Notes under the pieces: model-generated
The model's database searches: none
What the model was told of the DNA's origin: nothing
The model's input: the letters and a program-made list of their open reading frames with translations, nothing else
Assembly: GCA_000156295.1 (NCBI GenBank)
Contig: DS999234.1
Coordinates: forward strand, 1-64,000
Direction of reading: 5' to 3'
Origin: a marine gamma proteobacterium HTCC2148
GTDB taxonomy: Bacteria; Pseudomonadota; Gammaproteobacteria; Pseudomonadales; Halieaceae
Length of the DNA stretch: 64,000 nt
Part shown: piece by piece, positions 34,880-43,314 of the stretch
Layout: every line of letters starts with the position of its first letter
How positions within the stretch are numbered: position 1 is the first letter of the stretch
Position numbers and translations under genes: made by a program

Positions 34880-35995
34880 TCAGGCGCTGGCAACGCCATC
34901 CAGAATGGCGATAGCTCGCAAATTGCGATACCACATTTCAACCGGATGCTCTCGGCAAAAGCCGTGACCGCCCAATAGCTGCACACCATCCGTGCCAATT
35001 TTCATCGCATGCTCTCCGCAGGCCACATGTGCAAGATAGGTTGGTCGGTGGAACTCCAGTCCCTGTTCAGCCAAAGATGCTGCTCGCCATACCATCAACC
35101 GCATGGCTTCTAACTCGGTGGCCATGTCTGCCACCATGAAAGCGACTGACTGGCGATTGCTGATGGGTTCTCCAAAGGCGACACGCTCATTGACGTAATC
35201 TTTAACGTAGTCCAGAACAGCCTGACAAGTGCCTACGGCCAGGGCTCCAATGCCAAGACGGGACAAGTCGATAAAGCGCTGGAGATCAAATTCATCGTGT
35301 CCAAGGCGAGCCTCCAACGGTAGCCGAACATTAGTAAATTCAATAGTCGCCAACTGCAGAGTGCGCAAACCCATGTTCGACTCTTCAGTGCGAATCATTC
35401 CCTGTGGCGTACCCTCAACAATAAATGCTGCATTGCCCTGCCCTTTCAGTCGAGCAATAACCAGCGTTAGTTGAGCATCCATACCCAGAGGGACCATGCA
35501 CTTAATGCCATTGAGTACATAGCCCTGTTCTTCCTCTATGGCGTTGCAATGAAGCTCCGTGGGATCAAACATTGCCCGGGGTTCCATCAGCGCCGTAGTC
35601 GCGGCAACAAATGTACCTTCGCAGAAAAGTGGCAGATATTGTTCGCGCTGTGCATCGTTCCCCTGGTCAATCAAGGTATTCACAAATGCTTGAGGGCTGA
35701 CCGCGCCCAGTGCGAGTCCCAGATCACCCTTAGCCAGGTCCTCAATATTAAGCACACTGGAGACTGGCGATCGCTCCATGCCCGCCCCGCCCAATGCTTC
35801 TGGAATCGATAACAACGCTAGTCCGAGCTCGGCCGTTTTGTCATAGAACCCCACTGGGGGCGCACCCGCCTCGTCACTAGACCTGGCGATACTGCGAATT
35901 TCAGAATCGGCGAAACGCTGCATGGATTCATGACTCATACGCTGATCATCAGTGCGGGTGAGATCGAACAATCTATCCGGGTGGCTGCTACTCAT
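34880..35995 (-). CDS. Acyl-CoA dehydrogenase-like subunit with altered active-site motifs
   Basis: A 371-residue acyl-CoA dehydrogenase-fold protein. FAD-loop text is altered: TALMEPRAMFDPTEL stands where T-E-P-x-x-G-S-D is expected. The C-terminus reads RAIAILDGVASA, with Asp in place of the catalytic Glu of the E-G-T motif, and stops there. The fold is otherwise clear (VLNGIK, MGLRTLQLATIEF, YVNERVAFGEPIS, LLGGHGF). The adjacent downstream gene encodes a complete dehydrogenase, a pairing seen in heteromeric alpha2-beta2 steroid side-chain dehydrogenases of actinobacteria. Heteromer formation here is inferred. The ATG at 35995 is preferred to a TTG upstream. Confidence 0.85.
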   Translation of the reverse strand: MSSSHPDRLFDLTRTDDQRMSHESMQRFADSEIRSIARSSDEAGAPPVGFYDKTAELGLALLSIPEALGGAGMERSPVSSVLNIEDLAKGDLGLALGAVSPQAFVNTLIDQGNDAQREQYLPLFCEGTFVAATTALMEPRAMFDPTELHCNAIEEEQGYVLNGIKCMVPLGMDAQLTLVIARLKGQGNAAFIVEGTPQGMIRTEESNMGLRTLQLATIEFTNVRLPLEARLGHDEFDLQRFIDLSRLGIGALAVGTCQAVLDYVKDYVNERVAFGEPISNRQSVAFMVADMATELEAMRLMVWRAASLAEQGLEFHRPTYLAHVACGEHAMKIGTDGVQLLGGHGFCREHPVEMWYRNLRAIAILDGVASA

Positions 35996-36063
35996 CGTGT
36001 TGAACTCTTTATTCAATTTGCTATGAACTTTCTATTCATCTACTGATGTCTGTCGAGACAGCA

Positions 36064-37248
36064 CTATCGATTACGACCCAGTTTTTCGTGGGCATCTACC
36101 CACTCGTTAGTACCCGTGGCCTTATCCGTTCGCGCTGCAGATACCAGCGACAGCTCTCCCGCCACCACCAGGCCAGCTGCAATCTCTATTAATTTGTAAG
36201 CTTTGTCCTGACCATAGCAGTCCATCAACTCCAAACACTCACGCTGGGTCGCAAGACCAGTACCGCCACCATAGGTCGCCATAATCAAGGCCGGCAAGGT
36301 GATGGAGTAGTACAAATCTCCTGTCTTGGTCACGTAACTGTAAACACTGCACTGATTTGCCTCTCCTATATTGGCCATGTCTTGGCCAGTGGCCATGTAA
36401 AGAGCGGCCAGGCCATTCGCCGGATGCGCTGCGTTATTGGAAGCGCCCGTCAAAAAGGCGGCTAGCGTGTTAATGCCGGTGCTGTTGCGAAGGTTTTCCG
36501 GTGTGGTGCGCAGCACGTCAGCAAGCACCTGTCGCGGAATGGTGATCTCCGCCGTCACTTTACGGCCACGGCCCTTCAGGGAGTTAACAAAAGAAGTTTT
36601 CTTTTCTGTATCCATGCCACCGGAAAGGCCATAAGTACGCAGCTTTGGATAGTTAGCCCTTATCCATTCGCAAGCTACAAAAGTCGCGCCACCGGTCATG
36701 TTCTGCCCCGCCGCGTCGCCGGTGCTGTAATCAAAGCGAGTGTAGACCATGTTGTGTACCGGGTACTGTTCAATTTCCAGAAGCTTACCCACCGAAGTCG
36801 TTGACTCAGCCTGTGCCCTGATCACGTCGATGCTGTCGACCAGCCAATGACAAAACTCGCGAGCGTCACGCGCATCCTTGAAAAAGAACACGGGAGCTCG
36901 CTGCATGGCTTCACTCATTACAGTCGTTGTGACTCCGCCGCTTTCGCGGATAACCCGCATGCCTCGGTTATAGCTTGCGATAAGAGTTCCTTCGATCGTG
37001 GCCATAGGCACATAGAATTCACCCTGGGCGTGCTCACCGTTAACCAGTAACGGGCCGGCAACACCAATAGGTACCTGTGCAACGCCAAACAGCTGCTCGC
37101 AATTACCTTCCATGGTTTCCGGGTCAAAACTAAACTGCTTGGTGTGATTCAAGCTCGCCCCGGACTTTTCTTCCAGAAAATGCTGGCGCTCGGTGATGAT
37201 TTCACTGGTGTAGTCGTTTTCCTGACTGCGGGGTATCTTTGCACTCAT
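36064..37248 (-). CDS. Hydroxymethylglutaryl-CoA reductase, class I-like
   Basis: A 394-residue HMG-CoA reductase catalytic domain. VPIGVAGPL, VPMATIEGTLIAS (catalytic Glu86), GDAAGQNM, a Lys-Lys pair in MDTEKKTSF, ATGQDMANIG (catalytic Asp) and a late His near the C-terminus match the class I (eukaryote/archaeal-like) pattern better than the class II enzyme of Pseudomonas mevalonii. No membrane domain is present. No mevalonate kinase or other mevalonate-pathway gene is near, so a catabolic role (mevalonate to HMG-CoA) or reduction of a related thioester is more likely than isoprenoid synthesis. It sits between the carotenoid oxygenase and acyl-CoA dehydrogenase genes. Confidence 0.88.
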   Translation of the reverse strand: MSAKIPRSQENDYTSEIITERQHFLEEKSGASLNHTKQFSFDPETMEGNCEQLFGVAQVPIGVAGPLLVNGEHAQGEFYVPMATIEGTLIASYNRGMRVIRESGGVTTTVMSEAMQRAPVFFFKDARDAREFCHWLVDSIDVIRAQAESTTSVGKLLEIEQYPVHNMVYTRFDYSTGDAAGQNMTGGATFVACEWIRANYPKLRTYGLSGGMDTEKKTSFVNSLKGRGRKVTAEITIPRQVLADVLRTTPENLRNSTGINTLAAFLTGASNNAAHPANGLAALYMATGQDMANIGEANQCSVYSYVTKTGDLYYSITLPALIMATYGGGTGLATQRECLELMDCYGQDKAYKLIEIAAGLVVAGELSLVSAARTDKATGTNEWVDAHEKLGRNR

Positions 37249-37422
37249 TGTCGGCTCTCTTTTAACTTCTCTACTGGGGTATACGCTGCACGCAATGAAT
37301 CAATCGCTACTGAACAGCATCTATATCAATTCCGCGTTTTTGAAAAACGGTGCGACGCCACAGCAGATATGCTGTGGCAGCAACTGGACCCGAACTATTC
37401 AGCACAGGTCGTTCGTTATAGC

Positions 37423-39033
37423 TTACGCCTGCAGCGACTGCAGCTGCTCGCTATTCAGCCAACAACCATGCACGCCATAGGGCACTCTCTGAGGTAGTGT
37501 CAGGCGGGCAATCTCAGTCATGGTCTTCGCGTCAAGCACTAGTAAAGCAGAGTCCTTATCGCTCGTAAGTAGCTCTAACAAGTAACCATCATCTTCTTCC
37601 ACTGCGTTGTCTCGCGGTACGAAAAGGGCTTCACCTCCACGGTATTCGCCATAGTCAAAACTCGCTATCGCTTGCTCACTCAGTAAGTCATATTTCAGTA
37701 CACCACTGCCCATGATTCCACCGGAACCTTCTTCATCGAGTAAATAAGCATAGCGAGTTTGCTTACCCAGCCAATCAGTATTGATGCTGGGGCGTTCATA
37801 AAAATGCTGCAACAGACAGCGTTTATCAACCAGTGCCCCACTGTCCAAATTGAAACGGAACTTGTAGAGATGAGCATGCGGCTCCTGCGGCGAATGAATG
37901 GGCACATTACTCGGATAGCTGGTGAATACCGGGGCCACCAATACCAACTCAGTGGCTCCATCTGCGTCAACTTCCTCCCAGCCATTGACCGTGTGCCAAA
38001 TGTGACCGTGCATATCAGCATCAAACCAACGCACGGTGGCGTCACTGCCTTCCTGGCGATGCAGCACACCAAAACGCATCATGTAATCGGAGTCGTAATA
38101 AAAAGCACTGGCGTGTTCCTTAAACGACTGCCCTGCGTCGAAACGCAATGACAAGTCAGGAAATACCGCGCAATGATCTGTCAGGAAGCCATCGTGGACA
38201 AACGCTGAAGAGGGTTTAGCCTGGTCGATTTCCTGATAGAAAGTCAGCTCGCCTTTCGATAACACTGAATAGGACACGGAACCGCTTTTCAATTCAGTGC
38301 TAAAGGAATGCCAATCGCCGGTGTCAGGATCGATCTTGGGGTGAGCCGTAAAAGGCCCGGTAAGCACGCCGCCAAGGCCATCGAACTCGCCCTCACCACT
38401 GAGCACCAACAGACCATCTTCAAAACGCACTTGCAGAGCGAAGGGGTAAGCAGTTTCCTGCAGTGCGTAAAGCTTGCCGTGATGGCACTGGATAGCAGTC
38501 GTCGCTGAAGCGTTTTTCACACTGTCCATCTTCGGTACCAGCCCGAAACGCTGCTCCATGAGATTGCTGATAATGCGCGCAAGCCCTTTTTTGCCATTGC
38601 CGGCTATATCACCAAACTCTGGATACAACTCCTTACCCGCCTCTTGTTCATGCGCAAAGCGCGGAGTGCGCACATAGGTATTTGAGTACCAGGCACGACC
38701 CTCTTTAAACTGCACCTGGTGCAACATACCTGCGCCATTAAACATGTGCAGACGCGAACGGGATTCAGTGAACTGTCGGTTAGTACCATTGCGTAGGTAA
38801 GCGCCTGTCAGATCATCAGGTAACGTCCCGCTTACCGACAACTCCGCTCTGTCCAGCTCACTGTGTACAGGATCAAAACCGGGCTGGCGATAGGCGCTGT
38901 TCTCGTTATAAGAGTCGATGGCGGGATCAGCTTTTAATTTTCGAACCCAAGCAGTTACCAGGCGCGGCAAAAACACCGTGCGCGCCAGCAGCAATGCCAG
39001 CAAAACAATGACGACAGTCATTAGGGTGGCCAT
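37423..39033 (-). CDS. Carotenoid oxygenase (RPE65/CCD/lignostilbene dioxygenase family)
   Basis: A 536-residue non-haem iron dioxygenase that cleaves a C=C bond of carotenoids, apocarotenoids or stilbene-like compounds. An N-terminal hydrophobic helix (about residues 3-24) anchors it to the membrane. The four iron-binding His lie in GPFTAHPK, VHDGFLTDH, HIWHTVNGWEE and VPYGVHG, all at the expected places. YLRNGTN is the opening blade motif. The products are aldehydes, and an aldehyde dehydrogenase gene lies directly upstream in the same direction, which fits a cleavage-then-oxidation route. The true substrate is unknown. Confidence 0.9.
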   Translation of the reverse strand: MATLMTVVIVLLALLLARTVFLPRLVTAWVRKLKADPAIDSYNENSAYRQPGFDPVHSELDRAELSVSGTLPDDLTGAYLRNGTNRQFTESRSRLHMFNGAGMLHQVQFKEGRAWYSNTYVRTPRFAHEQEAGKELYPEFGDIAGNGKKGLARIISNLMEQRFGLVPKMDSVKNASATTAIQCHHGKLYALQETAYPFALQVRFEDGLLVLSGEGEFDGLGGVLTGPFTAHPKIDPDTGDWHSFSTELKSGSVSYSVLSKGELTFYQEIDQAKPSSAFVHDGFLTDHCAVFPDLSLRFDAGQSFKEHASAFYYDSDYMMRFGVLHRQEGSDATVRWFDADMHGHIWHTVNGWEEVDADGATELVLVAPVFTSYPSNVPIHSPQEPHAHLYKFRFNLDSGALVDKRCLLQHFYERPSINTDWLGKQTRYAYLLDEEGSGGIMGSGVLKYDLLSEQAIASFDYGEYRGGEALFVPRDNAVEEDDGYLLELLTSDKDSALLVLDAKTMTEIARLTLPQRVPYGVHGCWLNSEQLQSLQA

Positions 39034-39122
39034 GGGGTTAGTCTCCGGAAATTGTTGTTATGAGAGTGGATACCGACGCTGCTTCTGCACTCGACCAGTA
39101 CCCACTATATTCATTATGAATT

Positions 39123-40586
39123 TTAGATTTTGGTTTGCATCTTTATCGAGTTTTCGGTGTTTTTACCGTAAGGCGGACGCATCCCGGCAAGTCCCGCGAT
39201 ATCGAATTTTGGCTGGCGGTATATCGCCTTGGCATGACTAAAAGTCTTAAAGCCGTGCTCACCATGATAAGCGCCAGTTCCAGCAGGCCCTACGCCACCG
39301 AAGGGCAGGTCCTCCTGCATAATATGCATAATAACGTCGTTAATGCAGACGCCACCTGAGGTAGTGCGATCCAGCACGTCTCGCTCTTCGCGTTTGTCAT
39401 AGCCGAAATAGTAAGCCGCGAGAGGTCTTGGCTTCGAATTGACGTAATCAATAGTTTCGCTGAAATTTTTATAGGTTTTAATCGGTAGCAACGGCCCGAA
39501 AATCTCTTCGTCGAGAATTCGCATATCTTCCGTTGGATTCTTCACAATAGTGGGCGGCAGTTTGTGCGTGCCCTGTTGCAAGGAGAAGTCTTCTGCAGCT
39601 GGATTGCACTCAATAATCTCAGCTCCTTTTGCTTTGGCGTCTGCAAGATTTTCCTGCATACGGCTAAAGTGCCTTTCATTAATCATTGACGTGTACTGAC
39701 CGTTATCCAGCAGCTTTGGGTACATTTCCGCTACCGCAGAATGAATCTCAGCAATCACTTCGTCGACACTTTCTTCAGGCACCATCAGGTAATCGGGCGC
39801 CAGGCAAATTTGTCCGGCGTTCATGGTTTTGCCGAGCATCACTCTGCTCATGGCCTGCTTGATATCTGCGCTGCGGCTTAGAATCACGGGTGATTTTCCA
39901 CCGAGTTCCAGTGTTACCGGCACCAGATTTTTTGCCGCAGCCGCCATGATGTGGCGGGCGATGCCGGTTGCCCCGGTAAACAGCAGATGATCGAACGGTA
40001 AATTGCTAAAGGCAACCCCGGTTTCTGGCCCTCCGGGAAAGATAGCAACCTCTTTCTCATCCCAGGCATCTTTAACGATATCCGCCATGACCTCGGAAAC
40101 GGCAGGCGTAAATTCGGAGGGTTTGACCATTGCTCTGTTGCCCGCCGCCAAAATGTCGGCGATCGGAGCAAAAGTTAAGTTAGCGGGAAAATTCCAGGGA
40201 CTAATCACGCCCACTACACCCAGTGGCTGATACTCGATCCAGGACCGACCACCCAACACGTTCAGAGGAAACATGGTTTTGCGTTTGTCGGGTTTCATCC
40301 AGTGTTTGACGTGCTTTATGGCGCTCTTGAACGGCATGATGCTGGCCGAAACGTCCGTTATCATGGACAGCTCTCGGGGGCGGCAACCAAAATCAGTACT
40401 GAGCGCCTCTACCAACTGGCCTTGATGCTTGTGAATCGAGGTCATACCCCGTCGCATCCGATCAATACGAACCTCTGCGCTCACATGTCCCTCGACGGTG
40501 TAATCCGCACGCTGGGCCTGCAAAACAGCGGTCATGGCTTCTGCGACAGAGTCCTTTTCAATTTCAGCTTGCTGGGGGGCATTCAT
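39123..40586 (-). CDS. Aldehyde dehydrogenase, coniferyl-aldehyde-dehydrogenase type
   Basis: A 487-residue NAD(P)-dependent aldehyde dehydrogenase. PWNFPANLTFAP, TGATGIARHIM, LELGGKSP (catalytic Glu) and NAGQICLAPDY (catalytic Cys) are intact, and the short LPFGGVGPAGTGAYHG ending matches the coniferyl-aldehyde/fatty-aldehyde group. AGGAGAAAGCC precedes the ATG at 40586, so the longer frame is rejected. It is probably the first gene of the minus-strand unit that continues into the carotenoid oxygenase 89 bases downstream, and would oxidise the aldehyde released by that enzyme. Confidence 0.9.
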   Translation of the reverse strand: MNAPQQAEIEKDSVAEAMTAVLQAQRADYTVEGHVSAEVRIDRMRRGMTSIHKHQGQLVEALSTDFGCRPRELSMITDVSASIMPFKSAIKHVKHWMKPDKRKTMFPLNVLGGRSWIEYQPLGVVGVISPWNFPANLTFAPIADILAAGNRAMVKPSEFTPAVSEVMADIVKDAWDEKEVAIFPGGPETGVAFSNLPFDHLLFTGATGIARHIMAAAAKNLVPVTLELGGKSPVILSRSADIKQAMSRVMLGKTMNAGQICLAPDYLMVPEESVDEVIAEIHSAVAEMYPKLLDNGQYTSMINERHFSRMQENLADAKAKGAEIIECNPAAEDFSLQQGTHKLPPTIVKNPTEDMRILDEEIFGPLLPIKTYKNFSETIDYVNSKPRPLAAYYFGYDKREERDVLDRTTSGGVCINDVIMHIMQEDLPFGGVGPAGTGAYHGEHGFKTFSHAKAIYRQPKFDIAGLAGMRPPYGKNTENSIKMQTKI

Positions 40587-40808
40587 GGCTTTCTCCTCGA
40601 AAACAGTGGTGTATGGGCCCGACAAACATGAGGTCGCGGCGTAAACCCCCATCCTAGTGCATTCCCACAACATAATAAAACAGGATAAACGGCTTTTTAT
40701 ACGTGTAGCGGCAGGGAGTAGATTAAACGACGATATGACATTGCTGACTTTAAGAGCGATATTACGATCCGCAATACAGTTATCGGCTCAAACATTTGTT
40801 CCCTGACT

Positions 40809-40838
40809 TTGTCCGTTGGCGGAAATAGTCTGTATACT
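40809..40838 (+). promoter_or_regulatory. Probable sigma-70 promoter of tRNA-Arg
   Basis: TTGTCC (40809-40814) and TATACT (40833-40838) are spaced by 18 bases and end 11 bases before the tRNA. Match to consensus is 4/6 and 5/6. Start-site position is inferred. Confidence 0.6.
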
Positions 40839-40849
40839 TGTGGCTCCAC

Positions 40850-40926
40850 GCGCCCGTAGCTCAGCTGGATAGAGTAACTGGCTTCGAACCAGTTGGTCGG
40901 GAGTTCGAATCTCTCCGGGCGCGCCA
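40850..40926 (+). tRNA. tRNA-Arg (anticodon TCG)
   Basis: A complete 77-base cloverleaf. The acceptor stem GCGCCCG pairs with CGGGCGC, the D stem GCTC with GAGT, and the anticodon stem CTGG/CCAG encloses loop CTTCGAA, giving anticodon TCG, which reads CGA and related Arg codons. The T loop is TTCGAAT, and CCA is encoded at 40924-40926. No integrase lies beside it, so it does not mark an integration site here. Confidence 0.97.
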
Positions 40927-40945
40927 ATCAACAGCGGAACATCTC

Positions 40946-41212
40946 ATGGCTGGAGGTTTTGCTAAAGACGGAGCGGTCCAGGAGCAGATAGACGCGAGCC
41001 TGGAAGATGAGATCAGTCGCGCCCGTGATCGCCTGCCCCGTGGTAAAAGTCTCCTACAATGTGAGATATGCAGCGCCTCCATCCCTGAAGCTCGCTGCAA
41101 AGCCATTCCCGGAGTACGCCTGTGTGTTGAGTGCCAAGCATCGCTAGACGAGGAAGAGGCCGCTTTTTCGGGTTACAACCGTCGGGCTAGTAAGGATAGC
41201 CAACTGAGATAG
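40946..41212 (+). CDS. DksA/TraR-type C4 zinc-finger protein
   Basis: An 88-residue protein with a coiled N-terminal region and a C4 zinc finger CEIC...CVEC (about residues 49-73), the TraR/YbiI-like short form of DksA that acts on RNA polymerase. The RLPRGKSLLQCEIC arrangement is typical of the family. The ATG at 40946, 20 bases after the tRNA, is used; the open frame upstream crosses the tRNA and is not coding. The acidic coiled-coil tip residues of DksA are not clearly present, so it may be a partial-function member. Confidence 0.82.
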   Translation: MAGGFAKDGAVQEQIDASLEDEISRARDRLPRGKSLLQCEICSASIPEARCKAIPGVRLCVECQASLDEEEAAFSGYNRRASKDSQLR

Positions 41213-41314
41213 CCCGTTAAAATAGCCCGTTAAATTCACCCGCCCGCCTGCTCCACTCCCAACAGCCAAGTTCACCGAACTACAGTCTCGCGTAAAAAGC
41301 GCTTGCCAATTTTA

Positions 41315-41330
41315 CTGTATGTATATACAG
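41315..41330. promoter_or_regulatory. LexA (SOS) box
   Basis: CTGTATGTATATACAG matches the gammaproteobacterial LexA consensus CTGT-N8-ACAG exactly, extended to TACTGT...ACAGTA. It lies 36 bases before the yebG-like start and overlaps a plausible -10 element (TATACA, 41324-41329), with TTGCCA at 41303 as a weak -35. Confidence 0.93.
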
Positions 41331-41366
41331 TAAAATCAAACACAACAAACGCACACGAGGTGAACT

Positions 41367-41660
41367 GTGGCCGTAGTAGCAATGTGGAAATGTGATCGGG
41401 ATAACGCAATGTTTGACAGCAAAAAAGCAGCCGATGCCCATGACAAAATTCTGGAACTGGCGGAGAACTTCAGCCTGCTTCTTGAAAAGCAAGTTGATGG
41501 CATCAGCGAGCAAGACGCAGAGAACATTGGGCTTCTGCTCTCCAAAAATAAGGACGTACTGATCGCCGCCTGTAAAGGCAAGCCAGAACTATTGTTAAAC
41601 ATTGGTAGCGAGAGCGCAGAAGACGCATCGAACGTAACGCCTCTGGCTGCCCAGGCATAG
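41367..41660 (+). CDS. yebG: YebG family SOS-induced protein
   Basis: A 97-residue protein matching YebG: N-terminal MAVVAMWKCDRD, FDSKKAADAHDKILELAE (cf. the S-K-K-E-A-D-A-Y-D-K segment of Escherichia coli YebG), and the central KNKDVLIAACKGKP region. YebG is a DNA-damage-inducible protein of unclear biochemical role. The GTG start at 41367 has GAGGTG upstream, and a perfect LexA box lies just before it, so SOS control is very likely. It is a single-gene unit. Confidence 0.93.
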   Translation: MAVVAMWKCDRDNAMFDSKKAADAHDKILELAENFSLLLEKQVDGISEQDAENIGLLLSKNKDVLIAACKGKPELLLNIGSESAEDASNVTPLAAQA

Positions 41661-41720
41661 TGCCTAAAGCGGCTTTATAGACAGTATTGTATTGCGCGTG
41701 AGCAAACCGGACTCCGATCC

Positions 41721-43124
41721 TTAGCTTGGCGCGTTGCTGGCGAGTTCTTTGAGGATTACGGTCCAGTGATCCAAAGCGTCATAAAACGCCTTCTTGGGCA
41801 CTCGTTCGTTTAGGCCGTGAGCAAAGTTGTCTTCAGGGCGCATAAAGAGCCCTGAAATCGCCAAGGTCGGAATGCCTGCGTTTCGAAAATGCATCCCGTC
41901 GGTCGCACCCGAAGCCATGTAGCCAATAATCGCCACATCGGGATAGCGAGCATGAACGGTTTTCGATACGGCGGCCATCACGTCCGGGCGCAGCTCCGAC
42001 ATTGGGCTCACAGTGGCCTCACCCAGCTCAACAAATTCAATGGCGTCGTTATCAACCACCTTTGCAAGCTGCGCTTTTATCTCAGCGACGGGCACTCCTG
42101 GATAAACGCGACAATTAATAGTGACGGTCGCTGACTGCGGTAAGGCATTTTCAGCATGACCGCCACGAAGCATTGTCGCCACACAGGTTGTCCTGGTCGC
42201 TCCAATGTAAGACGGCTCCAACGCAATCCGATCAGAAGCGCTGTTGTCCCCGGGATCTGCTGCAAACCGAACCATTGCCTCTCCCAACTCTCCACCTTTT
42301 TGCTTTCCTATCTGCTCAAAGTAACCGAGCGTCATATCACTCCAGCGAACTGGAAACCGGTAGTTTCTGATGCGGGTGATCGCATCAGCCAAGTCATAAA
42401 TTGCATTATCTACGGCGGGTCTGGAGCTATGCCCACCCGGGTTACGAGTGGTCAATTCCCAGGTCACATAGGTCTTTTCGGCCGCCTGAACATTGTATGA
42501 CAGCGCCTTTCCCGAGCTGTCCAGGCCGCCACCGCCAGCATCTGAGTTAAGCGCAAACTCTGCCTTGGCGATGTCGGGACGCTCATTTGCCAACATTATG
42601 GTTGACGCCATGGTGCTTTCTTCATCGCCCGAAAAAGCAATGATCAAGTCACGATTGGGGACAAAACCCTGTTTACGTAAGCGGATAAACGTGGAGGTCA
42701 GCTGGGAAACCCCGAATTTATTATCATCCGTCCCGCGTCCATAGAAAAAAGTCGCATCTTCGGTCAGCTCAAAAGGAGGGCGCTGCCAGTCACTGGGCAG
42801 TGCTTCCACAACGTCCATATGACCCAACAGTAAAATAGGTGCCTTGCCTGAAGATCCATCGCCGCGATACGTTGCCACCAGGGCTGCTGCATCGCCGACA
42901 GGAAGAACTTCAACATCATCCGCCGGAAAACCGGCTGCCAATAACTCATCGGCAAGAAAGCTCGCCACTCGCTTCACGTTTCCAGAGTTTTTCACTGACT
43001 CAATACCAATAATATGGCGGTAAATATCCAAGGTTTTTTGAGCGTGCTCGCTTGACTCATTTGCGGCGACTGTCAGCACTGGGAACACGATACTGGCCGC
43101 GAGAGGGAGTAAAAACTTGTACAT
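41721..43124 (-). CDS. Exported M20 family metallopeptidase
   Basis: A 467-residue di-zinc peptidase with a signal peptide ending near TVAA. GHMDVVEA (metal His/Asp), YGRGTDDNKFG, GDEEST (catalytic and metal Glu), NSDAGGG, GGHSSRP and a late His in NFAHGLNE cover the expected metal and catalytic sites of the M20A/dipeptidase group. It probably trims peptides or N-acyl amino acids in the periplasm. AAGGAG precedes the ATG. It is divergent from the sulfatase gene. Confidence 0.9.
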   Translation of the reverse strand: MYKFLLPLAASIVFPVLTVAANESSEHAQKTLDIYRHIIGIESVKNSGNVKRVASFLADELLAAGFPADDVEVLPVGDAAALVATYRGDGSSGKAPILLLGHMDVVEALPSDWQRPPFELTEDATFFYGRGTDDNKFGVSQLTSTFIRLRKQGFVPNRDLIIAFSGDEESTMASTIMLANERPDIAKAEFALNSDAGGGGLDSSGKALSYNVQAAEKTYVTWELTTRNPGGHSSRPAVDNAIYDLADAITRIRNYRFPVRWSDMTLGYFEQIGKQKGGELGEAMVRFAADPGDNSASDRIALEPSYIGATRTTCVATMLRGGHAENALPQSATVTINCRVYPGVPVAEIKAQLAKVVDNDAIEFVELGEATVSPMSELRPDVMAAVSKTVHARYPDVAIIGYMASGATDGMHFRNAGIPTLAISGLFMRPEDNFAHGLNERVPKKAFYDALDHWTVILKELASNAPS

Positions 43125-43314
43125 TGTCAGCTCCTTACGATTTCGCTCAGTTTAGTAACAAAAGCCTTTTGCGTCATGACAAATCTGAAGTGGAGTAATT
43201 TCCTTTGACCACCGCTGCCCGCCTATCGCTGTCGACAGCCGCAATTTAAGCAACTACCATCAATTTGAACAGCGCGCTCAATGCCGTGAAAGCAAAACGT
43301 CAGGGAATACAGGA

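Noticed and set aside
40838-40945. Protein-coding frame across the tRNA-Arg gene
   Set aside because: The tRNA cloverleaf is complete; the zinc-finger gene starts at 40946.
41209-41233. Direct 12-bp repeat ATAGCCCGTTAA, period 13
   Set aside because: Only two copies, at the end of a gene; no CRISPR-like spacing and no flanking element.
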